A program made the translations under genes and the position numbers. A DNA stretch of 64,000 bases from Mesostigma viride (Eukaryota; Streptophyta; Mesostigmatophyceae; Mesostigmatales; Mesostigmataceae): the NCBI GenBank assembly GCA_009746045.1, contig RPFO01000392.1, forward strand, positions 3,032,103 through 3,096,102, given 5' to 3'. Shown piece by piece: positions 12,701 through 23,619 of the stretch. Below the pieces are notes generated by a model. That model was not told where the DNA came from. It did not search any database and worked only from the letters and a program-made list of their open reading frames with translations. Numbering within the stretch: position 1 is the first letter of the stretch; each line of letters starts with the position of its first letter.

Positions 12701-15700
12701 GGCATGGCAGGCGCGCTAGTGGGTGTGAATGTCCCGTGACAGCAAGCAAGGAAGTACACAAAAGCACAGGGAGATGCTGCTTGCAAGCAACCACTTTACA
12801 CCACGCAAGTCGCCAGCGTTACAAAAGCTGCGGTGCCAAACAACACATAGGCTCCGCGTTCCATGTCCCATGCCGCCCCGGCTCTAACACCTTCTGCCCT
12901 GTCATCAAACCCATCCTGTTGTTGCCAGCTCAGCCAAACACGCCAGCGCCCTCGGGACCACCCAGTCGACAGGGACAACATACCTCCCGCATCATCCCCT
13001 CATACTCGAGCTGCTGCTGCCGGAGCGCTGCCTTGAGCTTCTCCGACTCCTGTCAGTTGGCACCGCGACACATAAAATGTGGGCATGGAGACAAGGGAAG
13101 CGACAGTAAGAATGCCAGCAACAAAGGGCACATGCATGCACAGGGCGGTGGTGGGCCAAGCAGGCAAGGCCACTATTAAAGTGGGTCAGGGTGAGAGCCA
13201 CAGGGCATAGGCAGTCCGCTTACCTACCAGATGTGGGTATGAGCGACATTTGCGCGCACGTGTGGGCACAAGCGTGTGAACAAGGCTACGGCCATTTACA
13301 CGCGTGCATGGAAGAGCATAGAGATGTACGGTGGGCAAGGAGTGGCAATGTAGGTCCCTGAAAAGACAACCATGTCGTGTGGAAATTGCAAGGGGTGCCT
13401 GGTGGGGTGGGGGTGGAAGGAACTTTGATCCTGGTCCCACGCGTGCTCGCAGTCTGGCCACTGCTGCACTCCACAGCTACCAACCGTGGCAAGCTCCATG
13501 GCGACAGTGCATGGAGAGGGCAGCACGTAAGGATGGCCGGGCCTCCACTGGTCACCACGCCGCACTAGAACATCCCAAACTGATCCTCCATTGCTTCGCC
13601 CTAACCCACCTTGTGCATCCACATGTCGTGCTTCATGCACTTGAACTGCTCCTTTCCCATCCCCTCGCCCTCACCCACCTTGTCCATCACTATATTGTGC
13701 TCCATGCACTTGTACAGCTCTTCTTCCATCGCCTTGTTCTTCTCCTGCGCCATACAAGTCGCAAGTAGCCAGGGGCAGCCAGCCACAAGACGATACACGG
13801 AGTAGGCCAGGAATGGCAGAGGAGAGAAGGGTCTAATCAGACTTGGTCTGGTGGTGCATGTGCATGAGTGTGTTTGGCGCACAGCAGGTCCATGAGTGCA
13901 CCGTTAGGCCAGATGTAAATATGTGTGCTCGAGGGTGGCAGCCAAACCTCGAACAGATCAGTCCTCCATGACATCTCCCTTCTGTCTCGCCCCCACCACT
14001 TGCCCGGTGTGTTCCGTTTATTCTCCACCAATACAGCATGGCTGCTGGCCCGGACTGTCTGTCTCCCCTAGTCTAAACACCTGCCCCTAGTCTCACAACA
14101 TCTAATCCTGATCGCCGAGCAGCCCAGTGGAACGGAGAGCCGCATCCACAAGCTCTCCCAAGCTCACGGATGCTACCAGTGGAAGTTGTGTGGCCGTACC
14201 CATGCCGGTTGGATGCCACCACACCACAAGCCTGGTCGGCCTACATGATGGCTGCCCAAGTGCAGGTGGGCGGGCGCGGGCCATGGCCCCTGGCAACACA
14301 ACGGGGGCACGTTACGTTCCTAGTGCCTTGTTACAGCGGCCAGAATCTGCCAGGAGGCATGGCCAGGGGCGGGGCACACTCACATGCAGGCTGGTCAGCG
14401 TGTTTTTCTGCAGCACGGCCTCGACATCGAAGCGCGCCGCCTGCTCTTTAAGGGAGGCCTCCAGCTCCGAGATCCTGCATGATGGGGGAGGGGTGAGGGG
14501 GCATGCGGATGTGCGGGATATTTGAGGGTGTAAGTGTGCGGGTGGTTGCGCACGTGCATGCCTTGTGGTAGGCACATGTCAGAACATGATTCTTGTCGAT
14601 CTTGTCGATCTTGTCGATCTTGTCGATCTTGTCGATCTTGTCGATCTTGTCGATCTTGTCGATCTTGTCGATCTTGTCGATCTTGTCGATCTTGTCGATC
14701 TTGTCGATCTTGTCGATCTTGTCGATCTTGTCGATCTTAACTGATTCTCAGAACATGATTCTTGTGGATCCAACCTCAGTGCTGCCGCAGTGCGTCCGGT
14801 CAAGTATCCAAAGGCAGAGGAGTGGGCATGGCCCAGGCAATGCAGGTAACCGATGTTCTTGTTTTCAGACTATGTACATGGACGGCCTGGCTAGGTGCGC
14901 GGACCCAGGTTTCATGCGTTGCGAGAAGCATCCAACTCATCCCAATAGATGCACATGTCAACAACTCACCCACCTTATTGCACATACACCCACCCACCAT
15001 AACCCACCCCACCCCACCCCTTCCCCACAAAGCCACGAGCTTTGTGCTACGTGACACAAGACCACGATGCTCACTCATCATGCTCCCTCCATTCCATCCT
15101 AGCAGCATACTCCAGCCCTTCCACCCCAGAAGAGGCGCATTCTGTCCCACAACGTCCATCCACCATCGCATGCCATCCACCACATCCCACCTTCTGACCC
15201 ACAATGTCCATTCACCATCGCATGCCATCCACCACATCCCACCTTCTGACCCACAACGTCCATCCACCATCACATGCCATCTTACACATCCCCCCTTTTG
15301 GCCCACAACGTCCATCCACCACCGCAAGCCATCCACCACATCCGTCCTTCTCATAAAACCCACCCACCCACCTGACGCCGCGCGCCTCGAGCTCCTCCAT
15401 CTTGCGCAGGCCTTCCATATGCAGCTCCTCCCCCTTCTTGGCCAGCGCTTTCTCCAGCCTTGGGGGGACACGGGGGGGGGGGGGGGGGAGGGACGCACAC
15501 ACATGGGGGAAAAAGAGGCAGGCCGCGGAGCCATTTGGTAAGGGGGCATGTAAGGCCAAGGTGGGAGCGGAGAGAGGGGCAGGAGATGGACAGGTGGCAG
15601 GCAGCAGTGGGAATGCCGGCGGAAGGCTGGGAGGTGAGCCGATACCAAATAGCAAGCGCAGCCACGGCGGGTTAGGCCAGGGTGGTGAGGCAGGCTGTTG

Positions 15701-18700
15701 GGAACAGCATGCACCATTCTTATTAATGTACGCTGGGGATCAAGTTGTTTGAAAGGGATGTACCTTTCAACTGATTATGAGTCTACTGGACCAACTGCAT
15801 GGCCTTGCCACACACCGACATTCTGGCACATGGGCAGCAAGCAAGAGTCATCTTGTCCAGGCCTCCGCCACCCATGGCGTGACCACGGAGCGGGGCCGCT
15901 GGCTTGGGTACGAGGCCACGACTTTTGCCTAGAAACGGAGGTGGCCCACAAAAAGTGACAGGTGGCATCTAATGCGGCACGCATGCTCTGCTAACAAGGG
16001 AAGGAGTACGGACACAGACCCGTGCAACGCATGCCCTCACTCACTTGTGTCGCCCGCGCTGCTCCTCCTTGAGCCGCTCCTTGAGGCCCCGCAGCTTCTC
16101 CTTGAGGATGGCGTCCGCCCCCGCCACCCCACTCTGCTGCTGTTTTTGCTCCAGCTGTTGCTGCTGCTGCTGCAACTGTTGTTGTTGGTGCTGTTGCTGT
16201 TGTAGCTCCTTCTGCAGCTTGCTCTCCATTGCGGCAGCTGCCGCCGCTGCCACGGCCTCGGCGCGCCTCTTGTGGGCATCTTGCTTCAGCAGCAGCTCAA
16301 CCTGCGCGGCACCAGGCCAGGGAGGGGGCCAACAAGGAAACGTGCGGGGCCAGCACAGGGAGCGCAGAGACCATGAGCATGCCATGCGGCGTAGGAGGCA
16401 CCAGACCGTGCGCATGCCATGCGGCCTAGGAGGCACCAGACCGTGCGCATGCCATGCGGCCTAGGAGGCACCAGACCGTGCGCATGCCATGCGGCCTAGG
16501 AGGCACCAGACCGTGCCCATGCCATGTGGCCAAGAAGATATAGGACGGCACAACCCCCGATGCCAGCGGGCAGGGTAAGCAGTTGCCTTGTAGATGCAAT
16601 GTGCCGCGCATGCCATGACAAACCCTAACCACAGGATTTATCTGGGTCAACCAGGTTAGTGAAAAATAGGTCGTAGAGGCTTGTGAGGGGACGGATTAAG
16701 AGTTGAGGCATGCGTGGCATTCTGCTGGGTACGGTCACGGCCACCTGGGCATGAGGGAAGGGTCTCCACCCGATTGCCATTGGGTTTCCGCAGGGTGGTG
16801 CCCCAAGCGCACGCATCTGCCACTTGGTCACAGGACATATGCGCCAGGTGCCAGGTGGCACGTCATCTGCATCGCCGCTCACCTTCCCACCCACGGCCAG
16901 GTACTTGGCGCGCAGATCGTCGCGCTCGCGCTCGTTCTCGTGCAACAGTGCCTCCAGCTCCCGCACATCCTCCTGGCCACGCAAGCACGCACGCGCCTCA
17001 CAAGTAAGCAAGCAGGCACTCACATCAGGGAGCGCATCCCACGACACGACACGCGACACGCGCACATCAGCTGATGCAGGGCCAGGTAGGGGTGAGGCCA
17101 TGCTGTGGGGTTGCGGCTACCTGAGAAGCCTACCGCAGGAGATCCCAGTAGTTGGATCTATCAGGACACCACGGCCAGAAGCCACTAGGTACCAGCAAGA
17201 AAACGGCGGCCCCTTGCTTCCCTCGGCTGTGGAGTGGCGACTGGAGGTGTTTGGACTGTCGGTCCAGCGGCAACATCGATCGCAGGGCAGGGCACAGGAA
17301 CCCCTTGCAGGTAGCTGCCCCACGGCCGTGCGAGGGAGACCGTGGAGCAGGGAGAGCACGAGCAAAGAAAGAGAGGTGCCTGCTCTCGCAAAGGGCTACC
17401 CTGCAGCAGAATCTAACCCAACTACAGTCGTCCTTCCCGGGCGTATTTTCCGCGCATACCCGGGAATGGCCTGTCATGGGTGGTTTCATAATCTGCACAG
17501 CGATAGGATTAACTGACTGCTATACTGCAACGCCACAAAACGCCGCTCTTATCACAGTGAATGGCCTGCATGTGAACGGCAACAACCTCGCACTTGCAGG
17601 CGACGTATGTCAGTACATCAGAGAACAGGAAAACCCGGTTGCCCAGCAATAGGGGCGCATTCTACGGCACTTGATCGCAAGTCACTCACACTTCAAACGC
17701 GTGCACACACGACGCATTTGGCACTGAAAGCAGCCGAAAGGCTCAATCACATCTTAAGTTCGGTTTTCGCTAGTACATACAAGATCTGCTGGCCTCCCAG
17801 ACGACGGTAGCCGAACTTAAAAGATGCGAATGACGGTGTGTCATGCCTGTCCTGCCCAGTCGTGCGTTGCCCCACCTGCAGGTGCTGCTTCTGCCGCTTG
17901 GAGGCCTGCAGCGCCTGCTCCAGCTTGGCACGTGCCTCGCGCTCGCTGGCCGCCCCCTTCTTGGCCTCCTCCAGCTCCGCTTGCACCGCGGCCAGCACCT
18001 GGGGGCAGCTCGGGGGGTTAGGGGGGGGGGCGGGGGGGGGCAAAGGGCGGGGAGCGGGGGGCGGGGGCGGGGGCGGGGGCGGGGGCGGGGGACGGGGAGC
18101 GAGGGGCGAGGGGCGAGGGGCGAGGGGCGGGGGACGGGGAGCGAGGGGCGAGGGGCGAGGGGCGAGGGGCGGGGGGCGGGGCGGGGGCGGGGGCGGGGGG
18201 CGGGGGCGGGGGGCGGGGCGGGGGCGGGGGGCGGGGTGGGGGCGGGGCGGGGGCGGGGGGCGGGGGCGGGGGGCGGGGGCGGGGGGCGGGGGGTGGGGGG
18301 CGGGGGGGGGGGCGGGGGCGGGGGCCGGGGCGGGGGCGGGGGGGGGGGATTGAGGTGGGTAGCAGCGGCAGCAGGGCCGTGGGTGAGCACAAGGGGAAGA
18401 GGGGAAGATACCGCGGTGATGGCAACATGCAGCCTGCATGCGCAGGCATGGTCAGCACACCAGGGTTTGGGTGTGGGTGTGCGCGCATGCACCCACAGCC
18501 AAGGGCGGTGTGCAGGCCGGTTTCACCAATGCTGTCTTCCATTTTAGACTTGCTGCATGTATACAAATAGCTCAGGGGTGAAAAGAGCTTTGCACCCTGG
18601 GTCCCTGCATGGTCTACGAGCCTCCTTGCATGGTCTCGTCCACGGCCGCCCTCCTGTTTCAAAAAGCCCCTCTCACAGGAGCTAAGGCATGCCATAGAGC

Positions 18701-20886
18701 ATCAGGTGCAGATGACAACGCACATTACGTTCCCTGAAAATTGGCCTTGCCGGAGCCAAGAAATGGAAGGTTGTGCAAGGCTTACACAGCTGCTCTACGA
18801 TTGCCACGAGGCTTTTATTAGTGTGACAACAGGGGTGCCACTCTCTGCTACTCATATCCCATGTTGCACCATGGACGGCCCTGTAAGCACCTGGCACGCC
18901 TCCCCCCCCTTTACCTTGCTGCTGGAGAGCGCGGTGGAGCGCACCGACAGGTCCTGTGACAGGCGCTCCAGTTGCCTGCGAGGCAGCGCACAAAAGCAGC
19001 CACAAGGTACAGGGATGAACCTCCAAGGATGCTCGCGGCGTTGGATCAGGGATCGGCATGTGCCCTGAATGGTGAGGCTGTGTGTACATGGCTGTGTGCA
19101 CGGCAATAAACCATAACCTCCAGGCTGGGAGAACATCTGCTCTAGGCATGCTGGCAGTGCAAGGGCCAGCGCCCAGCCCACATGGCAGAAGCAAAGCCGC
19201 CTGGCGACAAGAGCACCGCTGAGGACATCAAGAAGGACGGCATGTTTCTGGTTCCATCGGGGCGGCCAGGCATGGGGCCAAACCATCAAGGAGGGCGGCG
19301 TGTTTCTGGTTCCATCGGGGCGACCAGGCATGGGGCCAAACCATCAGCGCATGGTCCACCAGGGGGCGCACGCCTCCGAATGGTCTGGGGCACAGGTCAT
19401 CTTTTGCATGGGAAGAAGTCATACCTTAAACTTGTTTGTACCTTGTGGCCCGCAACCATTCCCTGAGGGGTGGCCTCACCAGGTTGCCATCAAGCAACCC
19501 ACGAAGGCGATCACGATACGTGCACAGATGCCAGGGACCGACATCTCGTGACAACGCACCCGTGCTGTGCACAGGAGGGCATCGCACCCGGACACATGGC
19601 ACCAGGCAACATGGCAGAGGGGAAGGTGGCAGCAGGCCATGCATGGACGTGCGTGCACCACCGCCACACAAAGGAGGCGACCACCACGCTGGCACCCGGC
19701 ACTCACAGCTCCTCGATCTTGCGTTGCTGCTGCTCCTTGTCACGCGCCCGTTCCAGCAGCGCATGCTCCGCCGCCGCCAAGTCGTGCCGCAGCTGCAGGC
19801 GGTGACATTAACACCAGCATGCGCAAGGCAAGGGGTCCGCCAAGGCCAGGGTGGCGTGGTGGCAGTGACAGGCACACAACTCCGTTGCCGGTAAGAAATT
19901 GGGGGCCCATACTTCACTTGGGTGGACGGCTAAAGGGATCGAGGAACAGAAGCTGTTGACCTCAAAGCTCAACAAATCACCACGGCTAGGGCTGGCCAGA
20001 CCTATGGCAACATCAGGTAGAGGACATGTAATTTGGTTTGTACTCAGATTCCTCCATCGGGAAATTATGGAGCATGGAATGCTGAGGAATGCTTTTGAGC
20101 CCTTACTATTGTGGGATAAAAAAGGGCTGTCAACCATCGTTTGTCGCTACACAGCAGTGGGAGCCAAAGTCGCTCTGTCAGCCACACGTTAAGGCAAAAG
20201 GCCAGCAAACTAAGGGTCTTAGGATGTCACAGAATTGCGATACGATACAGACATACGTGCAAGGCAAAACTTGACCTTCAGCCAAGTCTCAACCATGGCG
20301 GGTTGGCATAAACAAAGAGGCTTCGCTCGGCGGATGTTGGGAGCCACACCCAGGGCTAACCCACACGACCATGTAACCCAGCTTTAGTTGCAGACTCCAT
20401 GGTAAGCAAACTGGCATGCATGCCGGCGTAATCCTCCCAGGTCCTGACTACATCTGCAGCCATGCCACCTGGCATGATGGGAATCTCAACTTGTCTATCC
20501 CCGCGTTCCTGCGCTGGCCACGTCGCCACACCAAGGCTATGTGTGTCGACTCAGCTCAATGGCATGCAGCGTCCCCCAGAGCACTCATGCATGTGGGGGT
20601 GTACGGGGCCGCAAAGACCACAAGTCGCTACCCAAAACATCACGATGCTGCGGCGCGCCTCTTGCAGACACACCACAGCATACGGCAGGGGACCAGCCAC
20701 CTGCCCGGGAGCTTTGCCTCTACCCGATTTACCTGCCTTGACACAATGACCACACATGCTTGCCTTGCAAACCTACCGCCTGACCAAGGGTAGAAAGCTG
20801 CATGTGCCCACCTGTTCTGTCACCCGATTTGTCTTACCACCAACCTTGCCCCCCCCCCCCCCCCAAACACACACATACACACACAC

Positions 20887-20936
<50 letters not shown>

Positions 20937-23309
20937 TGTCCAGCTGATGCCGCAGGCCGGCCTCGCTCTCCCGCAGCTCGCTGGTCTCCGCGCGCGCCGC
21001 GTCGCTCCAGCGACTGGCCTGCTCCTCCAGCGCCGCCGCCGCCTGCTGCGCGTCACCCACACGCGTGTCCGCCTCCGCCTTGGCCACCGTGACCGCAGAC
21101 AACTTCTTGGCCAGCTGGTGAGAAGGGGGGGGCGGCGACAGCCAAAGGAACGAGATGCCATGGGTGGAGGCGGAGTCATGTGGCTGGACATGCGGCGCAC
21201 ATGCCTGGGACACATGCAGGGGCGGTATCCGCCAAGCGTGCTGCCAACGGTTGGCGATTTCGGCATGGTGGGCCCCACAGGGTGCGGCTTGGCATGCATG
21301 AGCAGACATTGTGACAAGCAGGTGAAAGCATGCAGACGTGGGACAGGGCAGCGCAGGCTGCAGGCCGGTTCTTCCCAGCATGTGGCAGACCTGGGGACAA
21401 ATACCCTGCTCCCACCCTCACCGCACACACACATTGCAATCTATCCTGACAGCCACACATGGATTGCGCTGGACACAGGGAATGCCTCACAGGACAGGGT
21501 GCCAGCAAGGGCATGCACAAAACACCCCACATACCCGCTCGCACTCCTCCTGCAGACTTTGCACGGTGCCCTGCATGCTCGCCAGTCGCTTGGCCCCACG
21601 TGCCAGCTCAGCGTCCTTGTCATCTGTGCAACACGCAGGGGGCGGGGGGGGGGGGGGGGGGGGCAAAAAAGTAAAATAGGGCTAGTCGCCATCCTAGAAA
21701 AATAAGGATTCCTCCAATTATCAGAGCAACTGGGGACGGGGCGGGGGGGGGGGGGGGGGGCAAGCAAGGCAGAAAAAATATGTCACGCGTCGCTTCCGTG
21801 GCGGTACCTGTTATGGAAATAAGGGCCAAACCTTGTCCAAGGGTGCCAGCAAGCAATCCTTGTACGGAGGGAATGTGCTGGGGGGGCCATGTCCCAGTTC
21901 CCTCATGGCACATGGGGGGATTAAGGATGCAGCCACGGTGCTCACTCCTAGCCGGAAAGTGTAGAAAAAACGCATTTCGATCCCTCGCATTGCCACAAGG
22001 TGGCAGTGTCGTTTATTCGGACAAGAAGATGGAGGGCGCGGGAACCTTTACCGCGATACCCAGGCATGCAGCGCGCTTGTGGTTGACCTGCCCTCGCCGA
22101 TTTTCACCCCTCCCTTGCCGCTGCCTTGGCTACTAAAAGGCCAACTATACGGCGGGGACGATGACTTGCCCCCAACGCCACGTACCCCGTCCGCCACCCT
22201 GTCTGCCACGTACCCCGTTCGCGCCGGGCATCCGCCAGCTCCTGTTCGCGGGCATGGAGCTGCGCCTGGAGCTCCAGCACCTGCACGTGCGGCGCGGGGA
22301 GCGGGGTTGGGAGACAAGCAGCGCGAGCAATGAGGAACAGCATCGCAGGGGCTGATAAGGTGCAGCTCTTGTAGAGAAGCCTTGCACTTATCACATGGGT
22401 TCACTAGAAATAAGGATTGCCATACGTAAACATGTGGGTGTAAACGTTTGCAAAGCAGACTTGGCATTAAAACCTGTGGCAACTATACGTAGGTACGCGG
22501 TGGCAGCAGCATTTTCTGGGGGGTTATTCGCCCTGCGTGTAGCCATGGCCATGGCACAAAAGAAAAGGGCCGCATGCTGAACGAGAGACGCATGCCAAGA
22601 CTGGTGGAAAGGGCGTGATCCTCAAGACAAGTGCCCCGCACGCAAACCCGCACCAAGAGATGAGCAGGGCACACTTCACGAATGCAAGCAAGAATGCAGC
22701 GCAGGATTGAGGAGCGTTGCTGCTGGCACCCTGGATATCCATCCGCAGGTGCCCACAGAAAGGTCATCTGCATCACTTGCCGCACAGTAAATCGTGTGGC
22801 CGCACATCGTGTTGCGCTGCGTCATGCTGGATCCCCACTGCGCTGTGCCTCGATCATGTGCAAAACCACTTGCACACAACCAGCTGGGTCGTCACAGCAG
22901 CAACCTCTAGCACGTGCGCTCGCCATCTATATTTGCACTCACCTCTTTTCCCTTGCACATGTGCATTCACCGCCTCCACCTTATGCGCACGCTCACCTCG
23001 ATCTCCCTGTACAGATGCATGCTCCTTGTCCCTGCTCACCTCTTTCTCCTTCTACCAGTGTACACTCCTCCTTGCTCACCTCCTCCTCCTTGCTCACCCC
23101 CTCCTCCTTATGCATGCACTCTCACCTCCTTCTCGGTATGCACGCGCTCTCACCCTCTCCTCCTTTTCCTCGTACAGCAGACCTCCTTTTCCTCCTCCTG
23201 CCCACGCGCTCACCTCCTTCTCCTTGCGCTCAAGCGCATCCAGCGTGCGCTGCAGCTGCGAGTCCCGGTCCTGCTGCAAAATCTCCTCGATCATCGCCAT
23301 CGTGCGCGA
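761..23309 (-). CDS. Giant coiled-coil protein, 24 exons, both ends uncertain
   Basis: Exons 5' to 3': 23309-23214, 22280-22214, 21623-21535, 21114-20935, 19792-19707, 18975-18915, 17998-17876, 16972-16883, 16301-16045, 15458-15372, 14474-14384, 13744-13679, 13049-12984, 12486-12421, 11937-11884, 11038-10841, 9803-9612, 9119-8984, 8080-8011, 7341-4711, 4366-3854, 2586-2490, 1890-1711, 823-761. I placed each junction on an AG acceptor and GT donor (GC donor after 12421), and the phases chain without a break over 5,559 nt, about 1,853 codons. The product is Glu/Ala/Arg/Gln-rich heptad sequence throughout, with no catalytic motif. The first visible Met is at 23300; an earlier exon is possible. 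No stop was found, so the 3' end lies in an unrecognised exon or beyond the window. A structural role (centrosome, flagellar root, Golgi tether or cytoskeleton) is inference. I do not recognise a family. Confidence 0.8.
1510..1710. repeat. About 82-bp minisatellite abutting a splice donor
   Basis: Roughly 2.5 copies of an 82-bp unit. On the minus strand the first unit starts at the end of the exon 1890-1711 and repeats a degenerate version of the exon end and the following intron sequence. Confidence 0.8.
2838..3014. repeat. 16-bp minisatellite, about 11 copies
   Basis: Unit gtactgtagaatgggt is repeated with one single-base deletion and one substitution. It lies in the intron between exons 3854 and 2586 of the coiled-coil gene. 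Confidence 0.95.
3640..3850. repeat. 30-bp minisatellite containing donor copies
   Basis: Six to seven units. On the minus strand each contains GAG followed by GTGAGG, like the true donor of the adjacent exon ending at 3854. It begins immediately downstream of that donor. Confidence 0.9.
3854..4366 (-). CDS. Coiled-coil gene exon with non-coiled linker
   Basis: A 513-nt exon. It opens with a hydrophobic stretch (about residues 5-20: LAAVVDVLSVVVMGDL) and a Gly/Pro-rich linker, then an acidic segment with DASPDTLDMS, before heptads resume for about 110 residues. This is the clearest interruption of the rod in the known part of the protein and could be a hinge. Its donor at 3854 borders a 30-bp repeat that copies the donor. 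Confidence 0.8.
4711..7341 (-). CDS. Large 2.6-kb exon of the coiled-coil gene
   Basis: This single exon of 2,631 nt supplies nearly half the known protein, about 877 codons of uninterrupted heptads rich in Ala, Glu, Arg and Gln, with no Pro-rich break. It enters with one base completing an Arg codon left by the 70-nt exon 8080-8011, and leaves in phase 2 at 4711, where the exon starting at 4366 completes a Ser codon. All other exons but one are under 260 nt, so its size is unusual for this gene. Long antisense ORFs over it are shadows of the biased codon composition. Confidence 0.85.
8178..8805. repeat. 26-bp minisatellite, about 24 copies
   Basis: Unit gcaggtccggagcgggcaac plus acgagg, with a few point variants. 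It is intronic, between coiled-coil exons 9119-8984 and 8080-8011. Three antisense frames stay open, giving Cys-Pro-Leu-rich artefact ORFs. Confidence 0.97.
9186..9352. repeat. 33-bp minisatellite, 5 copies
   Basis: Five near-identical units containing gcgtcatcaccgagcgctgg, with one c-to-t change in the second copy. It sits in the intron upstream of the exon 9119-8984. Confidence 0.95.
10097..10310. repeat. About 64-bp tandem repeat, 3 copies
   Basis: Three diverged units with the shared core aggaacctagtgcataggt. It lies in the intron between exons 11038-10841 and 9803-9612. Confidence 0.9.
12240..12350. repeat. About 36-bp tandem repeat, 3 copies
   Basis: Three units built on caccctatccaacc(a)cccctgac. 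Intronic in the coiled-coil gene. Confidence 0.85.
14591..14737. repeat. 9-bp repeat, about 16 copies
   Basis: Perfect (cttgtcgat)n. The flank agaacatgattcttgt occurs on both sides (about 14581 and 14751), so one flank was duplicated with the array. Because the unit is 9 bp, all frames stay open, but the tract is intronic. Confidence 0.97.
15150..15350. repeat. About 52-bp tandem repeat, 4 copies
   Basis: Units contain cacaacgtccatccaccatc and catccaccacatcc. The tract lies in the intron just downstream (minus sense) of the exon 15458-15372. Confidence 0.9.
16045..16301 (-). CDS. Coiled-coil gene exon with glutamine-rich tract
   Basis: A 257-nt exon coding an Ala-rich helix, then about 30 residues dominated by Gln with scattered His, Leu and Lys, then a charged helix (LKEKLRGLKERLKEEQ). 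The Gln codons are mixed CAG and CAA, so this is an old tract, not a pure CAG expansion. The phase (0 in, 2 out) matches both neighbours. Confidence 0.75.
16376..16520. repeat. 35-bp tandem repeat, 4 copies
   Basis: Units of catgcggcctaggaggcacc plus flanking bases; the first copy has a c-to-g change. It is intronic, upstream (minus sense) of the Gln-rich exon. Confidence 0.92.
18015..18352 (+). repeat. G-run tract, quadruplex-prone
   Basis: About 340 bp of almost nothing but runs of 3-10 G separated by single C or A bases, on the plus strand (C-rich in the transcript). It lies in the intron just upstream of coiled-coil exon 17998-17876, only about 15 bp from its acceptor. Confidence 0.95.
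20868..20934. repeat. (AC)n microsatellite at a splice donor
   Basis: On the minus strand the exon 21114-20935 ends in AAG and the intron opens directly with GTGTGTGTG, so the dinucleotide repeat itself forms the splice donor. Confidence 0.93.
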
Positions 23310-23619
23310 CTGGGGGCAGTGCGCATGGGGCGGTAGGGCACACGAGCAGAGGTCGCAGCCAGACAGGATGGTGCAACGTGAGCGCAGGAGAACAAGGATT
23401 ACACGGTTCACAACACCACCATGGAAGGTCAAAGAGGATGATGCGGCACCACCTGAACGTGTTGGAGGTCGTGTCTCGCAAGTACACGGTTGGGAGTGAT
23501 TGGAACTGTTCTCCACACCGGGCATGTGAGAGCATGCACCATGACTAGTCGATCCCACCGGATGCCTCAGCCAGCAGACGTGTGGCTCGAATACAGACCT
23601 TTCCTGTGCCCTTCCTTCC

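Noticed and set aside
14591-14803. Ser-Cys-Arg or Ile-Leu-Ser repeat proteins
   Set aside because: Translations of the 9-bp intronic repeat.
17747-18695. Proline-rich ORFs on the minus strand and Gly-rich ORFs on the plus strand
   Set aside because: Produced by the G-run tract; only 17998-17876 fits the exon chain.
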